Source: Mycolicibacter algericus DSM 45454
Lineage (GTDB): Bacteria; Actinomycetota; Actinomycetes; Mycobacteriales; Mycobacteriaceae
Reading direction: 5' to 3'
NCBI RefSeq assembly: GCF_002086455.1
Contig: NZ_MVHC01000016.1
Location: forward strand, 1-64,000
Length of the DNA: 64,000 bases
Shown: positions 23,746 through 34,200 of the stretch, piece by piece
How the letters are laid out: every line of letters starts with the position of its first letter
Position numbering within the stretch: position 1 is the stretch's first letter
Translations under genes and position numbers: made by a program
Notes under the pieces: generated by a model
Database searches by the model: none
Told to the model about the DNA's origin: nothing
What the model saw: the letters and a program-made list of their open reading frames with translations, nothing else

Positions 23746-25116
23746 TCAGATCCCCGAGCCGGGATTGAGGATGTTCAGCGGATCCAGCGCCGCCTTGACC
23801 CGTTGGTTGAGTGCCATCGCGTCCGGGCCCAGCTGCTGGGCCAGCCACGGCCGCTTCAGCCGCCCGACACCGTGCTCCCCGGTGATGGTGCCGCCCAGCG
23901 ACAGCGCCAGATCCATGATCTCGCCGTAGGCGGCTTCGGCGCGCTGCACGTGGTCGGGGTCGTTCGGGTCGTGGACGATCAGCGGGTGGGTGTTGCCGTC
24001 GCCGGCGTGGGCGATCACCGAGATCATCAAGCGGCGGTCCTCGGCGATCTGCTCGATGCCGGTGATCAGTTCCGCCAGCCTGGGCAGCGGCACCCCGACG
24101 TCCTCAAGCAACAACGGCCCCTTCGCCTCCACCGCCGGGATGCAGAACCGCCGGGCCGCGATGAAACCCTCGGCCTCGACCGGGTCGTCGGTGGAGAACA
24201 CCTCCTTGGCGCCGTGTTCGGAGAACACCCGGGCCATCAGCTCGATATCCTCCGCGCCGGCGTGGCCTCGTTCGTCGGAGCCGGCCACCAGCATGGCGGC
24301 GGCGTCGCGGTCCAGCCCCATGCGCAGCTGGTCCTCGACGGCATTGATGGCCGCGCGGTCCATGAACTCCAGCATCGACGGGCGCAATCGCCCGGAGACA
24401 TCCAGCACCGCGTCGGCCGCCGCGGCCACCGAGTCGAACGTGGCCACCACCACCGCGGAATTGGGCTGGGCCGGCAGCAGCCGCAGGGTCACCTCGGTGA
24501 TCACCCCGAGGGTGCCCTCGCTGCCGACGAACAGTTTGGTCAGCGACAGCCCGGCGACGTCTTTCAGGCGCGGCCCGCCCAGTCGCACCGCCGTGCCGTC
24601 GGCCAGCACCACCTGCAGGCCCAGCACGTAGTCGGTGGTGACGCCGTACTTGACGCAGCACAACCCGCCGGCGTTGGTGGCGATGTTGCCGCCGATGCTG
24701 CAGATCTCGAACGACGACGGGTCCGGGGGATACCACAGCCCGTGTTCGGCAACGGCTTTCTTCACCTCGGCGTTGAACAGGCCCGGCTGGCAGACCGCGG
24801 TGCGGGTGACGGGGTCGACGGTGATGTCGCGCATCTTCTCGGTGCACAACACGATCCCGCCGTCGACGGCGGTGGCACCGCCGGACAGACCGGTGCCCGC
24901 ACCCCGGGTCACCACCGGAACCCGGTGCTCGGCGGCCCACCGCATGACCGTCTGCACTTCCTCGGTGCGCAGCGGGCGCACCACGGCCAGCGGCGTGCCG
25001 GCCAACGGATCCAAGGCGTTGTCCTGCCGGTAGCCCGCGGTGATCGTCGGATCGGTCACCACCGTCCCGTCGGGCAGGTCGGCGATCAGCTGGGCCAGGG
25101 CATCCACGCGGGTCAT
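23746..25116 (-). CDS. FAD-linked oxidase, GlcD / D-lactate dehydrogenase-like (Rv1257c homologue)
   Basis: A 456-residue FAD-binding-4 protein. The FAD (PCMH-type) domain carries VVTRGAGTGLSGGATAVDGGIVL, SSFEICSIGGNIATNAGGLCCVKYGVT and KLFVGSEGTLGVITEVTLRL. The C-terminal oxidase domain has VIAHAGDGNTHPLIV and TGEHGVGRLKRPWL, with the substrate-binding His and Arg. It oxidises a 2-hydroxy acid such as glycolate or lactate; the exact substrate is not clear. I chose ATG 25116, giving a length equal to Rv1257c. It is divergent from the pepsin-like gene, with 87 bases between starts. Confidence 0.9.
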   Translation of the reverse strand: MTRVDALAQLIADLPDGTVVTDPTITAGYRQDNALDPLAGTPLAVVRPLRTEEVQTVMRWAAEHRVPVVTRGAGTGLSGGATAVDGGIVLCTEKMRDITVDPVTRTAVCQPGLFNAEVKKAVAEHGLWYPPDPSSFEICSIGGNIATNAGGLCCVKYGVTTDYVLGLQVVLADGTAVRLGGPRLKDVAGLSLTKLFVGSEGTLGVITEVTLRLLPAQPNSAVVVATFDSVAAAADAVLDVSGRLRPSMLEFMDRAAINAVEDQLRMGLDRDAAAMLVAGSDERGHAGAEDIELMARVFSEHGAKEVFSTDDPVEAEGFIAARRFCIPAVEAKGPLLLEDVGVPLPRLAELITGIEQIAEDRRLMISVIAHAGDGNTHPLIVHDPNDPDHVQRAEAAYGEIMDLALSLGGTITGEHGVGRLKRPWLAQQLGPDAMALNQRVKAALDPLNILNPGSGI

Positions 25117-25168
25117 CCTACGGAGCGGCAGCCGGCAGCCGATCCGAGAAAGCGCGCTTTTTCCGACA

Positions 25169-25197
25169 TTGACCCGCTTCCCTGCTGCCACTAAGCT
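25169..25197 (+). promoter_or_regulatory. Leaderless sigma-A-type promoter of the pepsin-like protease
   Basis: TTGACC (25169-25174) and TAAGCT (25192-25197) are 17 bases apart. The GTG start at 25204 is seven bases after the -10 box, where transcription would begin, and no ribosome site is present. Leaderless GTG/ATG transcripts are common in mycobacteria. Confidence 0.65.
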
Positions 25198-25203
25198 TTT
25201 CCT

Positions 25204-26316
25204 GTGTTTAACCTGAGAGACACGATCGGCAGGGCGGCACTGGCGGGCCTGGCGGTGACGCTGCCCCTGGGCGCGCTGGCCGGCGCCACGGCTGCCCGGG
25301 CTGAGATCGACGACCTGATCGACAGTGTCGCCGACGCCGCCTCGGTTCCGCTGACCGTCGCCGGTGACGGATTCGGCCAGCCCACCATCGACCTCTCCAT
25401 CGGTGGGGGAGAAGCGATTTCGGTCGCGCTCGACACCGGCTCGCGGGGGCTGGTGGTCTCGATCTGGGACGTGCCCTGGCAGGACATCCTCAACGAGCTG
25501 CAGCACTTCAGCTTCGACGACATCAACTTCGGGGCGTTCCCGGCCGGCTTCACCGTCGGGCTGGACATCCCCACCTCGGTCGATTTCGGCAACGGCATCG
25601 TCGCCGAGCACACCATCGTCAACGGACTGCTGTTCAGTTTCCCGTTCTCGGCCATCGACGCCCAGGCGCAAGCCGGTGCGCCCGTGGACGGCATTCTGGG
25701 CATCGGCCCCAACGCCGGTGGCAGTCACCTGGTGACCGCGGACCTGCCCGGTGAGCTCGGCCAGGGAGTGTTGATCGACGAGCCCGGCGGGCGTCTGGTC
25801 TTCGGCGCACAACCCGACACCGTGGACGGAATGAGCCCGATCACGACCATCCAGGGTGCGCCGTTCCCCGGTGCTCCGCGCGACCTGGACCCCATCAAGA
25901 TCCAGTTCGGCGACGGGCCGTTAGTGGAGACCGGAGCGGTCTTCGACAGCGGTGGCAAGGGCGGCTGGGTGACCTCGGACGCGTTTATGGACTATTTGCT
26001 CGCGGAGAACCCGCCGCCGGACCCCGATGTGTTCCGGCTGCTGGAGCAGTTCGAGATCGGTTTCGTCCCGGGCGGGCTACCGGTCTCGGTGTACGCGCCG
26101 GACGGCACGCTGCTCTACTCCTACGTCACGCAGGATTCCGCCATGACGGTCATGCCGAACTGGCTGATGAAGATGCTGGTGAACATCGACGGCGTGGTCA
26201 ACACCGGCAACGCCGCGTTCCTGCACAACCCGGTGTACATCTCCAATACCGACGGCGGGGCGATGACCTTCTATGGAGCCACGCCGAATCCCGGGGCCAA
26301 CACCGTCGAGCTGTGA
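25204..26316 (+). CDS. Secreted pepsin-like aspartic protease (PecA-like, without PGRS)
   Basis: A 370-residue exported protein. A signal peptide of about 33 residues ends AAARA-like (ATAARA/EID). The mature part has two aspartic-protease motifs: ALDTGSRG with Asp77, and AVFDSGGKGG with Asp248. These pair as in the PE_PGRS-associated proteases such as PecA, which cleaves PE_PGRS proteins in M. marinum. Other blocks shared with the 31-34 kb PGRS protein are the VDGILGIGPNAGG segment, GVLIDEPGGRLVFG and YISNTDGG-like ends. It is convergent with the DUF1214-type gene, nine bases between the stops. Its substrate could be other secreted proteins; this is inference. Confidence 0.82.
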   Translation: MFNLRDTIGRAALAGLAVTLPLGALAGATAARAEIDDLIDSVADAASVPLTVAGDGFGQPTIDLSIGGGEAISVALDTGSRGLVVSIWDVPWQDILNELQHFSFDDINFGAFPAGFTVGLDIPTSVDFGNGIVAEHTIVNGLLFSFPFSAIDAQAQAGAPVDGILGIGPNAGGSHLVTADLPGELGQGVLIDEPGGRLVFGAQPDTVDGMSPITTIQGAPFPGAPRDLDPIKIQFGDGPLVETGAVFDSGGKGGWVTSDAFMDYLLAENPPPDPDVFRLLEQFEIGFVPGGLPVSVYAPDGTLLYSYVTQDSAMTVMPNWLMKMLVNIDGVVNTGNAAFLHNPVYISNTDGGAMTFYGATPNPGANTVEL

Positions 26317-26325
26317 CGGGCGTGC

Positions 26326-28284
26326 TCAGCCGGCGTCGAACAGCGAGGCGAACAACGAGCCCAGGTCGGTGGGGGCGGTCTGCTCGACCAGCTCGGACAT
26401 GTTCGCCCACTGCTGGGCGGCGGTCTCACCGACCTCCGTCGGCCAGGCGTCGTTGGCGGTCAGGATCACGGTGGCCAGGTCGTCGCGGGCATTGAGCAGT
26501 CCCGCGACGATGCCGCTGTTGGGGTCCAGCAGTGCGTCATTCAGCAGCGAGCCGGCCGTGCCGGGCAACAGCAGCGACAGCACGGATTGCGCCGCCGCCA
26601 GCTGGAACGGCAGGCTGATGTCACTCCACAGCAGCGGCAGGTTGTCGACCACCGCGGTCAGGCTGCCGAACGGGTCGGCTGCGATGCCGTGCCACACCGC
26701 GTCCCAATCCGGGCTCAGCGCGTCAGTGAATCGCAGCTCCAGCGGCGTTTCCGGCTCCGCGCCGAACACCGCCGCGAAATTGTCGTCACCGATGAGCCCC
26801 TTGAGCCCGGAGAACAGCAATTGCTGTATCAGCCAGCTGGGTTGGGCGCTCATCCGGGACACGTCCAGGGCGTAGTCATACGACAGCACCCGCTGGGTCA
26901 TGTCGGCGGCGTATTCGGCTGCGCTGACGGTCGGGGTGTCGTCGGGCAGGTATTGGGCCACATCGGCCACCGGCACCACCTGCGTGGTCACCTCCGTACC
27001 GGTCGGGTCGGTTCCGTCGGGGAGGTTTTCGAACCGGGCGAAGATCTCGCCGTTGGGGATGCCGCCGGTGTCCAGCCAGTTCGCCACACCGGGGTTGGTG
27101 GCGCTGACCACGTAGTAGGTGTAGCCGTCGGCGGAGTGAAATGCCGTGGTGTTGTTCAACGTGGTCTGCGCCAGTGTGAACGGCAAGGCCGCGCCGTAGA
27201 CGTTCATCAGCTCGATGCCTTTGTAGGCGGCCTCCACGTCCGGCACTTTGACGATCAAGGCTTGGCCGGGCTCCAGGTCGAAATTTCCCGCGGACACATC
27301 AGCACTGGGCAGACCGGTGGCGAACAGGCTGGTCTCGGTGGTCAGCGGGCTCATGGTGTTGGCGGGCTGTTGGATCCCGGCGATCTGGGCCAGTCCCATG
27401 TTCTGAGTGTTGAACGGCCCGGCGATCTTGGCGAAGGCGCTGAACAGCGTGGTCAGTGCGTCGTCGATCGAGGTGATCTTCGGTGGCGCCACCGTGTCGT
27501 CGCTGGGGAAGAAGCCGCCTTCGGGGATGGCGAAGAACGGTGGGCAGTCGGCCACGCAGTGGATGCTGACGTCGCTGGGCCCTTTCGCCCAGTCGCCCAG
27601 CATGTCCCGGATCAACAGCGAAGCCGCCCCCTGGATGGTGGCGCTGTCGTCGTCGATGAAGTTGACCGCGCCGCTGGGCGCCTCCGGGCCGATATAGACG
27701 GTGAAGGTGCCGTCGGGGTTGACCACCAGATCGTGGCCGAGTTCCAAGCTCTCCTTGCTGACGGCCTGGGAACCGGTGATCTGCTCGGTGGCGATGGCGA
27801 ACGCCTCGGTTCCGCCACCGAGGGTGCCGGTGAGCTCATAGGTCGCGCCCGGGGCCAAGCCGGCGGTCACGTGGTAATAGATGTCCGGGGTGAAGAACTG
27901 GAAGTACTGCCGCGGGCTGGCGGCGTCGCCGGCGATCACCTCCGGGGATTGGAAGAACCATCCGTCGAACAACTCGGTGACCCGTGAAACCCCGGACATC
28001 AGCAGTTCGTAATTGGTGTTCTGCAGACTCGTCATCAGCGACGCGACGCCGTCCGGGGTCGCAAACGGCAGTGCCGCGTCGTCGGCCGCCGCCTGCTTCA
28101 TCACGTCCAGCAGCGCATCGATCGCCTGCTGGACCTCCGCCGACACCGCCGTCAGCGCCACCGGCCGCGGCTGTGCCGGGCGGGTGGGCTGCATCGTGAT
28201 CGCCAGACCACCGCCCGCCACGGCCATCGCGACTCCGGCCGCATAGAGCGCCTGGCTGCGTTTCTTACCTTGTCCGGTGGCCAC
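26326..28284 (-). CDS. Large exported protein with a DUF1214-like domain
   Basis: A 652-residue protein. An N-terminal hydrophobic segment (residues about 10-33, LYAAGVAMAVAGGGLAITM) looks like a signal peptide or anchor. The middle holds a YFQFFTPDIYYHV region. Near residues 360-440 a domain reads QALIVKVPDVEAAYKGIELM, then NPGVANWLDTGGIPNGEIFARF, matching the 'PN(W)LDT.G...G' signature of DUF1214. The C-terminal ~200 residues show no known motif. Start: GTG 28284 with AGAGGAG just upstream; a TTG at 28311 falls inside the palindromic operator and is less likely. No comparable gene is recalled at this place in M. tuberculosis. Function is unknown. Confidence 0.8.
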   Translation of the reverse strand: MATGQGKKRSQALYAAGVAMAVAGGGLAITMQPTRPAQPRPVALTAVSAEVQQAIDALLDVMKQAAADDAALPFATPDGVASLMTSLQNTNYELLMSGVSRVTELFDGWFFQSPEVIAGDAASPRQYFQFFTPDIYYHVTAGLAPGATYELTGTLGGGTEAFAIATEQITGSQAVSKESLELGHDLVVNPDGTFTVYIGPEAPSGAVNFIDDDSATIQGAASLLIRDMLGDWAKGPSDVSIHCVADCPPFFAIPEGGFFPSDDTVAPPKITSIDDALTTLFSAFAKIAGPFNTQNMGLAQIAGIQQPANTMSPLTTETSLFATGLPSADVSAGNFDLEPGQALIVKVPDVEAAYKGIELMNVYGAALPFTLAQTTLNNTTAFHSADGYTYYVVSATNPGVANWLDTGGIPNGEIFARFENLPDGTDPTGTEVTTQVVPVADVAQYLPDDTPTVSAAEYAADMTQRVLSYDYALDVSRMSAQPSWLIQQLLFSGLKGLIGDDNFAAVFGAEPETPLELRFTDALSPDWDAVWHGIAADPFGSLTAVVDNLPLLWSDISLPFQLAAAQSVLSLLLPGTAGSLLNDALLDPNSGIVAGLLNARDDLATVILTANDAWPTEVGETAAQQWANMSELVEQTAPTDLGSLFASLFDAG

Positions 28285-28303
28285 GGCGACTCCTCTGCGC
28301 CCC

Positions 28304-28333
28304 AATGACAAATATTTGTCATTTGAATGACAA
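28304..28333. promoter_or_regulatory. Perfect 20-bp palindrome plus a half-site between the DUF1214-type gene and the IclR gene
   Basis: AATGACAAATATTTGTCATT (28304-28323) is a perfect palindrome in an otherwise GC-rich region. AATGACAA recurs as a half-site at 28326-28333. It lies 20 bases before the GTG of the DUF1214-type gene and overlaps TTGTCA (28316-28321), a possible -35 for the IclR gene with TAGGAT (28341-28346) as -10, though the spacing of 19 is long. Likely the operator of the divergent regulator. Confidence 0.7.
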
Positions 28334-28456
28334 CTGAAAATAGGATGAGACGGGACGCTACCGCTGGGTGGGCGTCAGCGCAAGGGGTCGATCCGACGCC
28401 GTACCATCGGTGATTCCCCGCAGACCCGGGCATATGCCGGAGAGCTAAGGAGGGCG

Positions 28457-29338
28457 ATGGGCGGGCGAGACGACGAGAAGCGGGGAGGTTCTCCTCCCAC
28501 TGATCGGGTCGTCGCCGTCGTCGGGTTATTGGCCGCTCAGTCGCAACCCAGTTCGATCGCGTCGATCGCCTCGCGGCTGGAATTGAACCGTGCCACGGTG
28601 ACGTCGATCCTGCTGGCGCTCGAGCAGGCGGGTTGGGCGGTCCGCCGGGCCGACCGTAGCTACACCCTGGGGCCGGGGCTGATCGGCGTCGCCGACACCG
28701 TCCGGCGGCTGTGGCCGTTGTCGACCGAGAGCACGCACGTGATCGAGCAACTGGCCGAGCGGGCCGGGTGCGGCGCGGGGCTGGCCCTGGTGGGGCCTGC
28801 GGAGTTGAGTTTCCTGACGTTGGTGCGTGGCCGCGGCCGTATCCCGGCCGGCGTCGGTGTCGGGGTCCGGTTGCCGCTGATCGCCCCGGTCGGCGCCACC
28901 GTGGTCGCCCACCGGGATGCGTCGGCGCAGCAGGCGTGGCTGGAGTCGGCGCACGGGGTCGGCCGCGACGTGCTCGACGACGTGCTGGCGCAGGTGCGAA
29001 GCAACGGCGTCGTGGTGTTCGGCCTGGGTGGTCCGGGACTGGCGGCGCTGGATGTGCTGGCCGAGGTGGTGGATCTGCTCGACGAGCATCCCCGTCGCGC
29101 GGCGCTGCGCCAGCGGGTCTTCGAGCTGCTCACCGGCGTTAACGGGAACCCTTACACCGCAACACAACTGGCGACGGCCGAGCCGCTGTCGGTGAGCTAT
29201 CTGGCGGCGCCGGTCTTCGACAACGGCGAGGCGACCTACGAATTGCAGTTGGGGCCGCTGCGGCGGGACGTGAGCGCAGCCGACCGGGACCGCTACATCC
29301 GCGAGATCCGGGCGACCGCCCAACAGCTGTCTTCTTGA
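28457..29338 (+). CDS. IclR-like transcriptional regulator
   Basis: A 293-residue regulator. The N-terminal winged helix-turn-helix is [59 protein letters not shown] (about residues 17-75), the layout of IclR proteins. The ligand domain contains [29 protein letters not shown], again typical. A strong ribosome site, AAGGAGGG, precedes ATG 28457. It is divergent from the DUF1214-type gene across a 20-bp palindrome and is likely its regulator. The inducer is unknown. I recall no counterpart at this place in M. tuberculosis. Confidence 0.85.
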   Translation: MGGRDDEKRGGSPPTDRVVAVVGLLAAQSQPSSIASIASRLELNRATVTSILLALEQAGWAVRRADRSYTLGPGLIGVADTVRRLWPLSTESTHVIEQLAERAGCGAGLALVGPAELSFLTLVRGRGRIPAGVGVGVRLPLIAPVGATVVAHRDASAQQAWLESAHGVGRDVLDDVLAQVRSNGVVVFGLGGPGLAALDVLAEVVDLLDEHPRRAALRQRVFELLTGVNGNPYTATQLATAEPLSVSYLAAPVFDNGEATYELQLGPLRRDVSAADRDRYIREIRATAQQLSS

Positions 29339-29379
29339 CCCGCTTCTCGTGGCCGATCGGTCGGCGGCAGGATGGTGTC

Positions 29380-30198
29380 ATGCTCGCCCACCCGCGCACC
29401 GGTCAGCTCTTCGACTCCCCGGTGCCTGCGGGTACCGGCTGGCCCGGCGACCCGGCCACCCCGGAAACCCCGCAAGCCGCCGACGCCGCGCGGGTGGCCC
29501 GGCTGGCCGGCCAAACCGAGACGATCGCCGAATTGGATGCGCTGATCAGTGTGTGCCGGGCCTGCCCGCGGCTGGTGAGCTGGCGCGAAGAGGTGGCCGC
29601 AACCAAGCGGAAATCGTTTGCCGACCAACCCTATTGGGGACGCCCGGTGCCCGGCTGGGGGTCACCGACACCGCAGCTCGTCATCGTCGGGCTGGCGCCG
29701 GCCGCCAACGGCGCGAACCGCACCGGGCGGATGTTCACCGGCGACCGCTCCGGTGACCAGCTCTACGCCGCATTGCACCGTGCCGGGCTGGTCAACCAGC
29801 CGACCAGCGTCGATGCCGCCGACGGCCTGCAGGCCAACAAGATCCGGATCATCGCCCCGGTACGCTGCGCCCCGCCGGACAACTCACCGACGACGGTCGA
29901 GCGCAACACCTGCGCGCCGTGGATCGACGCCGAATGGCGGCTGATCGCCCCGCATGTGCGGGTGATGGTCGCGCTGGGCGGCTTCGCCTGGCAGATAGCG
30001 CTGCGGGTGGCCACCGACCAGCCGCCCAAACCCAAACCGAAGTTCGGTCACGGCGCCCTGGCCGAACTCAGCCCGACGCTGCGGTTGCTGGGCTGCTATC
30101 ACCCCAGCCAGCAGAACATGTTCACCGGCAGGCTCACCCCGGCGATGCTCGACGACATCTTCGGGCGGGCCGCTGAGCTGGCGGGACTATCCGGCTGA
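29380..30198 (+). CDS. udgB: Family 5 uracil-DNA glycosylase UdgB
   Basis: A 272-residue [4Fe-4S] uracil-DNA glycosylase. The cluster cysteines lie in [20 protein letters not shown] and NTCAPW. Motif A is [22 protein letters not shown] (catalytic region, around residues 105-125) and motif B is [12 protein letters not shown] near the C-terminus. It removes uracil and some damaged bases from DNA in base-excision repair, an advantage in a GC-rich genome with high deamination load. I chose ATG 29380; TTG 29335, which overlaps the IclR stop, gives a longer product. Confidence 0.93.
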   Translation: MLAHPRTGQLFDSPVPAGTGWPGDPATPETPQAADAARVARLAGQTETIAELDALISVCRACPRLVSWREEVAATKRKSFADQPYWGRPVPGWGSPTPQLVIVGLAPAANGANRTGRMFTGDRSGDQLYAALHRAGLVNQPTSVDAADGLQANKIRIIAPVRCAPPDNSPTTVERNTCAPWIDAEWRLIAPHVRVMVALGGFAWQIALRVATDQPPKPKPKFGHGALAELSPTLRLLGCYHPSQQNMFTGRLTPAMLDDIFGRAAELAGLSG

Positions 30199-30207
30199 AC
30201 CGCCGCG

Positions 30208-31251
30208 TTGACTATCAACGTGCGCCTATCCGTTCTTGACCTCGTCCCCGTCCGCACCGACCAGTCCACCGCCGACGCGCTGGCCGCCACGGTGCGACTG
30301 GCCCAGGCCGCCGACCGGCTCGGTTTCACCCGCTACTGGGTGGCCGAGCACCACAACATGCCCTCGGTCGGCGCCACCAGCCCACCGGTGTTGCTGGCCT
30401 ACCTGGCCGCGCAGACCGCACGGGTGCGGCTGGGCTCGGGCGGGGTGATGCTGCCCAATCACGCCCCGTTGGCCGTCGCCGAGCAGTTCGCGCTGCTCGA
30501 GGCCGCCGCGCCCGGCCGTGTCGACCTGGGCATCGGGCGGGCGCCCGGCTCGGATCCGGTCACCTCGTTCATGCTGCGCTCCGGCCGGGGCGACGAAGAC
30601 ATCGCGAACTTCCCCGACTATCTCGACCAGGTGCGGGCGATGATGAGCAGCCGCGGCGTGCAGGTCCAACTGCGCGACGGCGACTACCTGCTCAAGGCCA
30701 CCCCGGCCGCCACGAGCGAGCCGCGGCTGTGGCTGTTGGGCTCCAGCATGTATTCGGCGCGGCTGGCCGCGGCCAAGGGCCTGCCGTACGTGTTCGCCCA
30801 CCACTTCTCCGGCCACGGCACCGAGGAGGCGCTGGCCTATTACCGGGAGCATTTCACCGCCAGTGAGATGTGCCCCGAGCCGACGACCTTCCTGACCGTG
30901 AACGCCGCGGTTGCCGAAACCTACGACGAGGCAACGGCATTGATGCTGCCCAACCTGCAGATGATGGCCCGGTTGCGCACCGGTCGGCCGCTGGGGGCGG
31001 TCGATTTGGTCGAGGATGCGCAGGCCGCGCGCATCTCCGACGCCGAACAGCGCATCGTCGACGGCGGACTGCGGCGCGCGGTGGTGGGCGCACCCGCCGA
31101 GGCGGCCGATCAGCTCAAGGCGCTGGCCGCACACTTCGACGTCGACGAGGTGATGGTCAACCCGGTGGCCTCGGCGCGGCGCGGCACCGACCCGGCCACC
31201 GCGCCCGGGCGCGAGCAGACGTGCGAACTGCTCGCCAAAGAGCTGTTCTAG
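30208..31251 (+). CDS. Luciferase-like flavin-dependent oxidoreductase
   Basis: A 347-residue protein of the luciferase-like monooxygenase group closest to the alkanal-monooxygenase-type 'MsnO8' proteins. The opening [21 protein letters not shown] and [29 protein letters not shown] are hallmarks, followed by [27 protein letters not shown] and [15 protein letters not shown]. It probably uses FMN or F420; the substrate is unknown. It starts at TTG 30208 or GTG 30220, ten bases after udgB. Its stop overlaps the stop of the opposite-strand PGRS gene by four bases (31248-31251). Confidence 0.85.
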   Translation: MTINVRLSVLDLVPVRTDQSTADALAATVRLAQAADRLGFTRYWVAEHHNMPSVGATSPPVLLAYLAAQTARVRLGSGGVMLPNHAPLAVAEQFALLEAAAPGRVDLGIGRAPGSDPVTSFMLRSGRGDEDIANFPDYLDQVRAMMSSRGVQVQLRDGDYLLKATPAATSEPRLWLLGSSMYSARLAAAKGLPYVFAHHFSGHGTEEALAYYREHFTASEMCPEPTTFLTVNAAVAETYDEATALMLPNLQMMARLRTGRPLGAVDLVEDAQAARISDAEQRIVDGGLRRAVVGAPAEAADQLKALAAHFDVDEVMVNPVASARRGTDPATAPGREQTCELLAKELF

Positions 31252-34200
31252 CCGCTGAAGATCGTCGTCCCGAAACCGCTGGGCCGGTAGTCGATGTAGA
31301 TCGGGTTCTCCGAGAACGGGAAGTAGCCGCTGTTCATCGAGGAGTTCGACCACACCCACGGGCTGTTGGACGAGGTGGTCGTGTAGGAGTACAGCAGGGT
31401 CTGGCCGTCGGCGGTGTACACCGAGATCTCGGTACCGACCGGCAGCTGCGAGCCGATGCCGGCACTGGGAATCAGCCACTGCGGGACACTGCCGAACATG
31501 CCGCCGGAGTCGATCGACGTGGAAACCGGCTGCGGCACACCGCCGTTGATCGACACCATGGTGTCGACGAACGGTGAACCGGGTACCGACAGTTCCGGGT
31601 CCAGCGGGTTGGGGCCGAACACCACCTCGCCGCGGGTGGCGTCGATGAGCACACCCTGGTTCAGTGCGCCCGGCAGCGCCGAGATGATCGTCGAGGTGCC
31701 GGAGAAACCGTTGTTCGGCCCGATGCCCAGCACCCCGACGATGTTGTACTGGTTGAAGTACTGCGTCATCAGCGCCGTGGACGACGGGTCGACGATATTG
31801 ACCGCGGTGGGATCGGTGACCAGATCCTCGAAGCAGGTGCCCGCCTTGTCGCAGAACCCGACCGTGGTGTCGTAGGTGGTGTAGCTGTAGGACTGACCGC
31901 CCAGGCCGGCGTAGCTTGCGCTGCCGGCGAAGACCGAGTCGCCCAGGCCCTGACTGCTGCCCAGGATCGTCAACCCGGTGGAACCGGTGTCGATCTGGAC
32001 CGGCACCGGCGGCCCGCCGTTGATCGAGATGTAGACGATCGGGCTGATCCCGCCGCTTTGCAGATACAGCGGAATGGTCGCGTTGACCGGGCCGTCGGGC
32101 CCGCCAGCGATCCCGTCGGACGCGCTGCCCGAGCCGGCGCCGCCGCTGCCCCCGGCACCGTTGGCCCCGTTGCTGCCGACCGGTCCGCCGTCGCCTCCGG
32201 TACCGCCGTTGCCGCCATCGCCTCCCGCGGCGCCGGCCCCACCGGCGGCCACACTGCCCGCGGCTCCACCGGCGCCGCCGTCACCGGCCGCTCCACCGTG
32301 CACGTTGGTGGAGGCCAGCGTGGTGTCGCCGCCGTGACCGCCGTTGCCGCCGTCGCCGCCCGCGCCGGCATTGCCGCCGGCGCCCGCGAGGGCACCCGAG
32401 CCACCGGCCCCGCCGGAACCGGCATTGCCGCCCGCCCCGCCGTCGCCGCCGTCGCCACCGCTGGACCCCTGCGAGTAGAAGTCGCCGGTGGCGTCCCCGC
32501 CGTGCGCCCCGGCACCGCCCACTCCGCCGTTGCCGCCGCTGCCGCCGTTGAACCCGGCATCGCCGACGCCGCCGGTCCCGCCGGCTCCGGCCGCTCCACC
32601 GTTGCCGCCGGCACCGCCGATCCCGACCGGTGCCCGGTTGATTCCGGGCTGGGCGAAGGAGCCCGACCCGGGCGAGCCGCCGTCGCCGGCCGCCCCGCCG
32701 TTGCCGCCGGTGCCACCGGTGCCACCCGAACTGGCCACCCCGACGCCGCCGCTGCCGCCGCCACCGCCGGTCCCGCCACCGCCGCCGGCACCGCCGTCAC
32801 CGTTGGTGCCGAACCGGCCGTGCTCGCCCAGGGCGGCGTTGCCCTGGTAGGACGAGCCGCCCGCGCCACCGGAACCGCCGGCACCGCCGTGGCCGCCATC
32901 GAAGCCGGTACCACCGCCGGAGGCGCCGTCGTCGCCGAGTCCGCCATTGCCGCCCACGCCGCCTGCCCCGCCGTCGCCGCCGCTGCCGTACTGGACGTTG
33001 TTGGCGACGTCCAGGGTGGCGATGCCGTTGCCGCCGCCGTTGCCGCCGGCCCCGCCCGCGCCGCCGGCGCCGCCGTTGCCGGTGCCGGCGCCATGCGCGC
33101 TGACACTGCTGCCGCCGGCCCCACCGGCCCCACCGGCCCCACCGTTGCCACCGCTGCCGGGCAGCGTGGCGCTGGGGGGGAGCTGGGATTGGTCCAGACC
33201 GCGGCCACCGTCACCGGCCGTGCCGCCGGCCCCGCCCGCGCCGCCGTTGCCGTCGCCCAGCGAGTTGCCGCCGTTGCCGCCGGCCCCACCGTTGCCACCG
33301 TCACCGGCATTGCCGTCGTTGATAGCGGCGACGCCGTTCGCGCCGTTCGCGCCGTTGCCGCCGGCCCCGCCGGCGCCACCGTTGCCGTGCAGACTGCCGG
33401 TTCCGCCGTCGCCGCCGTTGCCGCCGTTGGCACCGGGCAGGGCGTTCGGGTCGGATGCCGCGTCGTAGCCGTTGCCGCCGGCGCCGCCGTCTCCGGCGCG
33501 CCCGGTGGGCGCCGCCCCGGCGGCCCCGCTGAGTCCCTGGGTGGAGCCCGTGCCGCCGTCGCCGCCGTGGCCGCCGGCGCCGATGAGGCCACCGTTGCCG
33601 CCGCGACCGCCGTCGGGATTGCTCGCGTCGCCGTGGCCGCCGGCCCCGCCGTCGCCGGGATTGCCGCCGGCGCCGCCGGTTCCGCCGTTGCCGCCGGCCC
33701 CCTGCAGGCCGGCGGTGCCGTGTGCTGAGGTGCCGCCCGCGCCGCCGTTGCCGCCCGTGCCGCCGTTACCGCCGGCCATGCCGTTGCCGCCGTTGCCGCC
33801 GGCGCCGCCCGCGACGGTCGCGTCGGCCCCGGTCGACCCCGACCCGCCTGCCCCACCGGTACCGCCGGTGCCGCCGGTTCCGCCGCGGCCGCCGTCGCCG
33901 TACTGGGCCGACAAGCTGGAGCCGCCCGCACCGCCGACACCGCCCAGGCCGCCGGCGCCGCCGACGAAGCCCGCTGTCCCGGCCACCCCGGTGGCCCCGA
34001 TCCCGCCGTTGCCGCCGGCCCCGCCGTTGCCGAACCACCAGGCGATCGCGTCACCGCCGGCTCCGCCGGCCCCGCCGACACCGCCGTTGATACCGATCCC
34101 GCCGTCGCCGCCGGCGCCGCCGTTGCCCATGATCGACCCGCCGGCGCCACCGATGCCCCCGGCGGCACCGGCGCCGCCGTCACCGCCGGCCCCACCGTCG

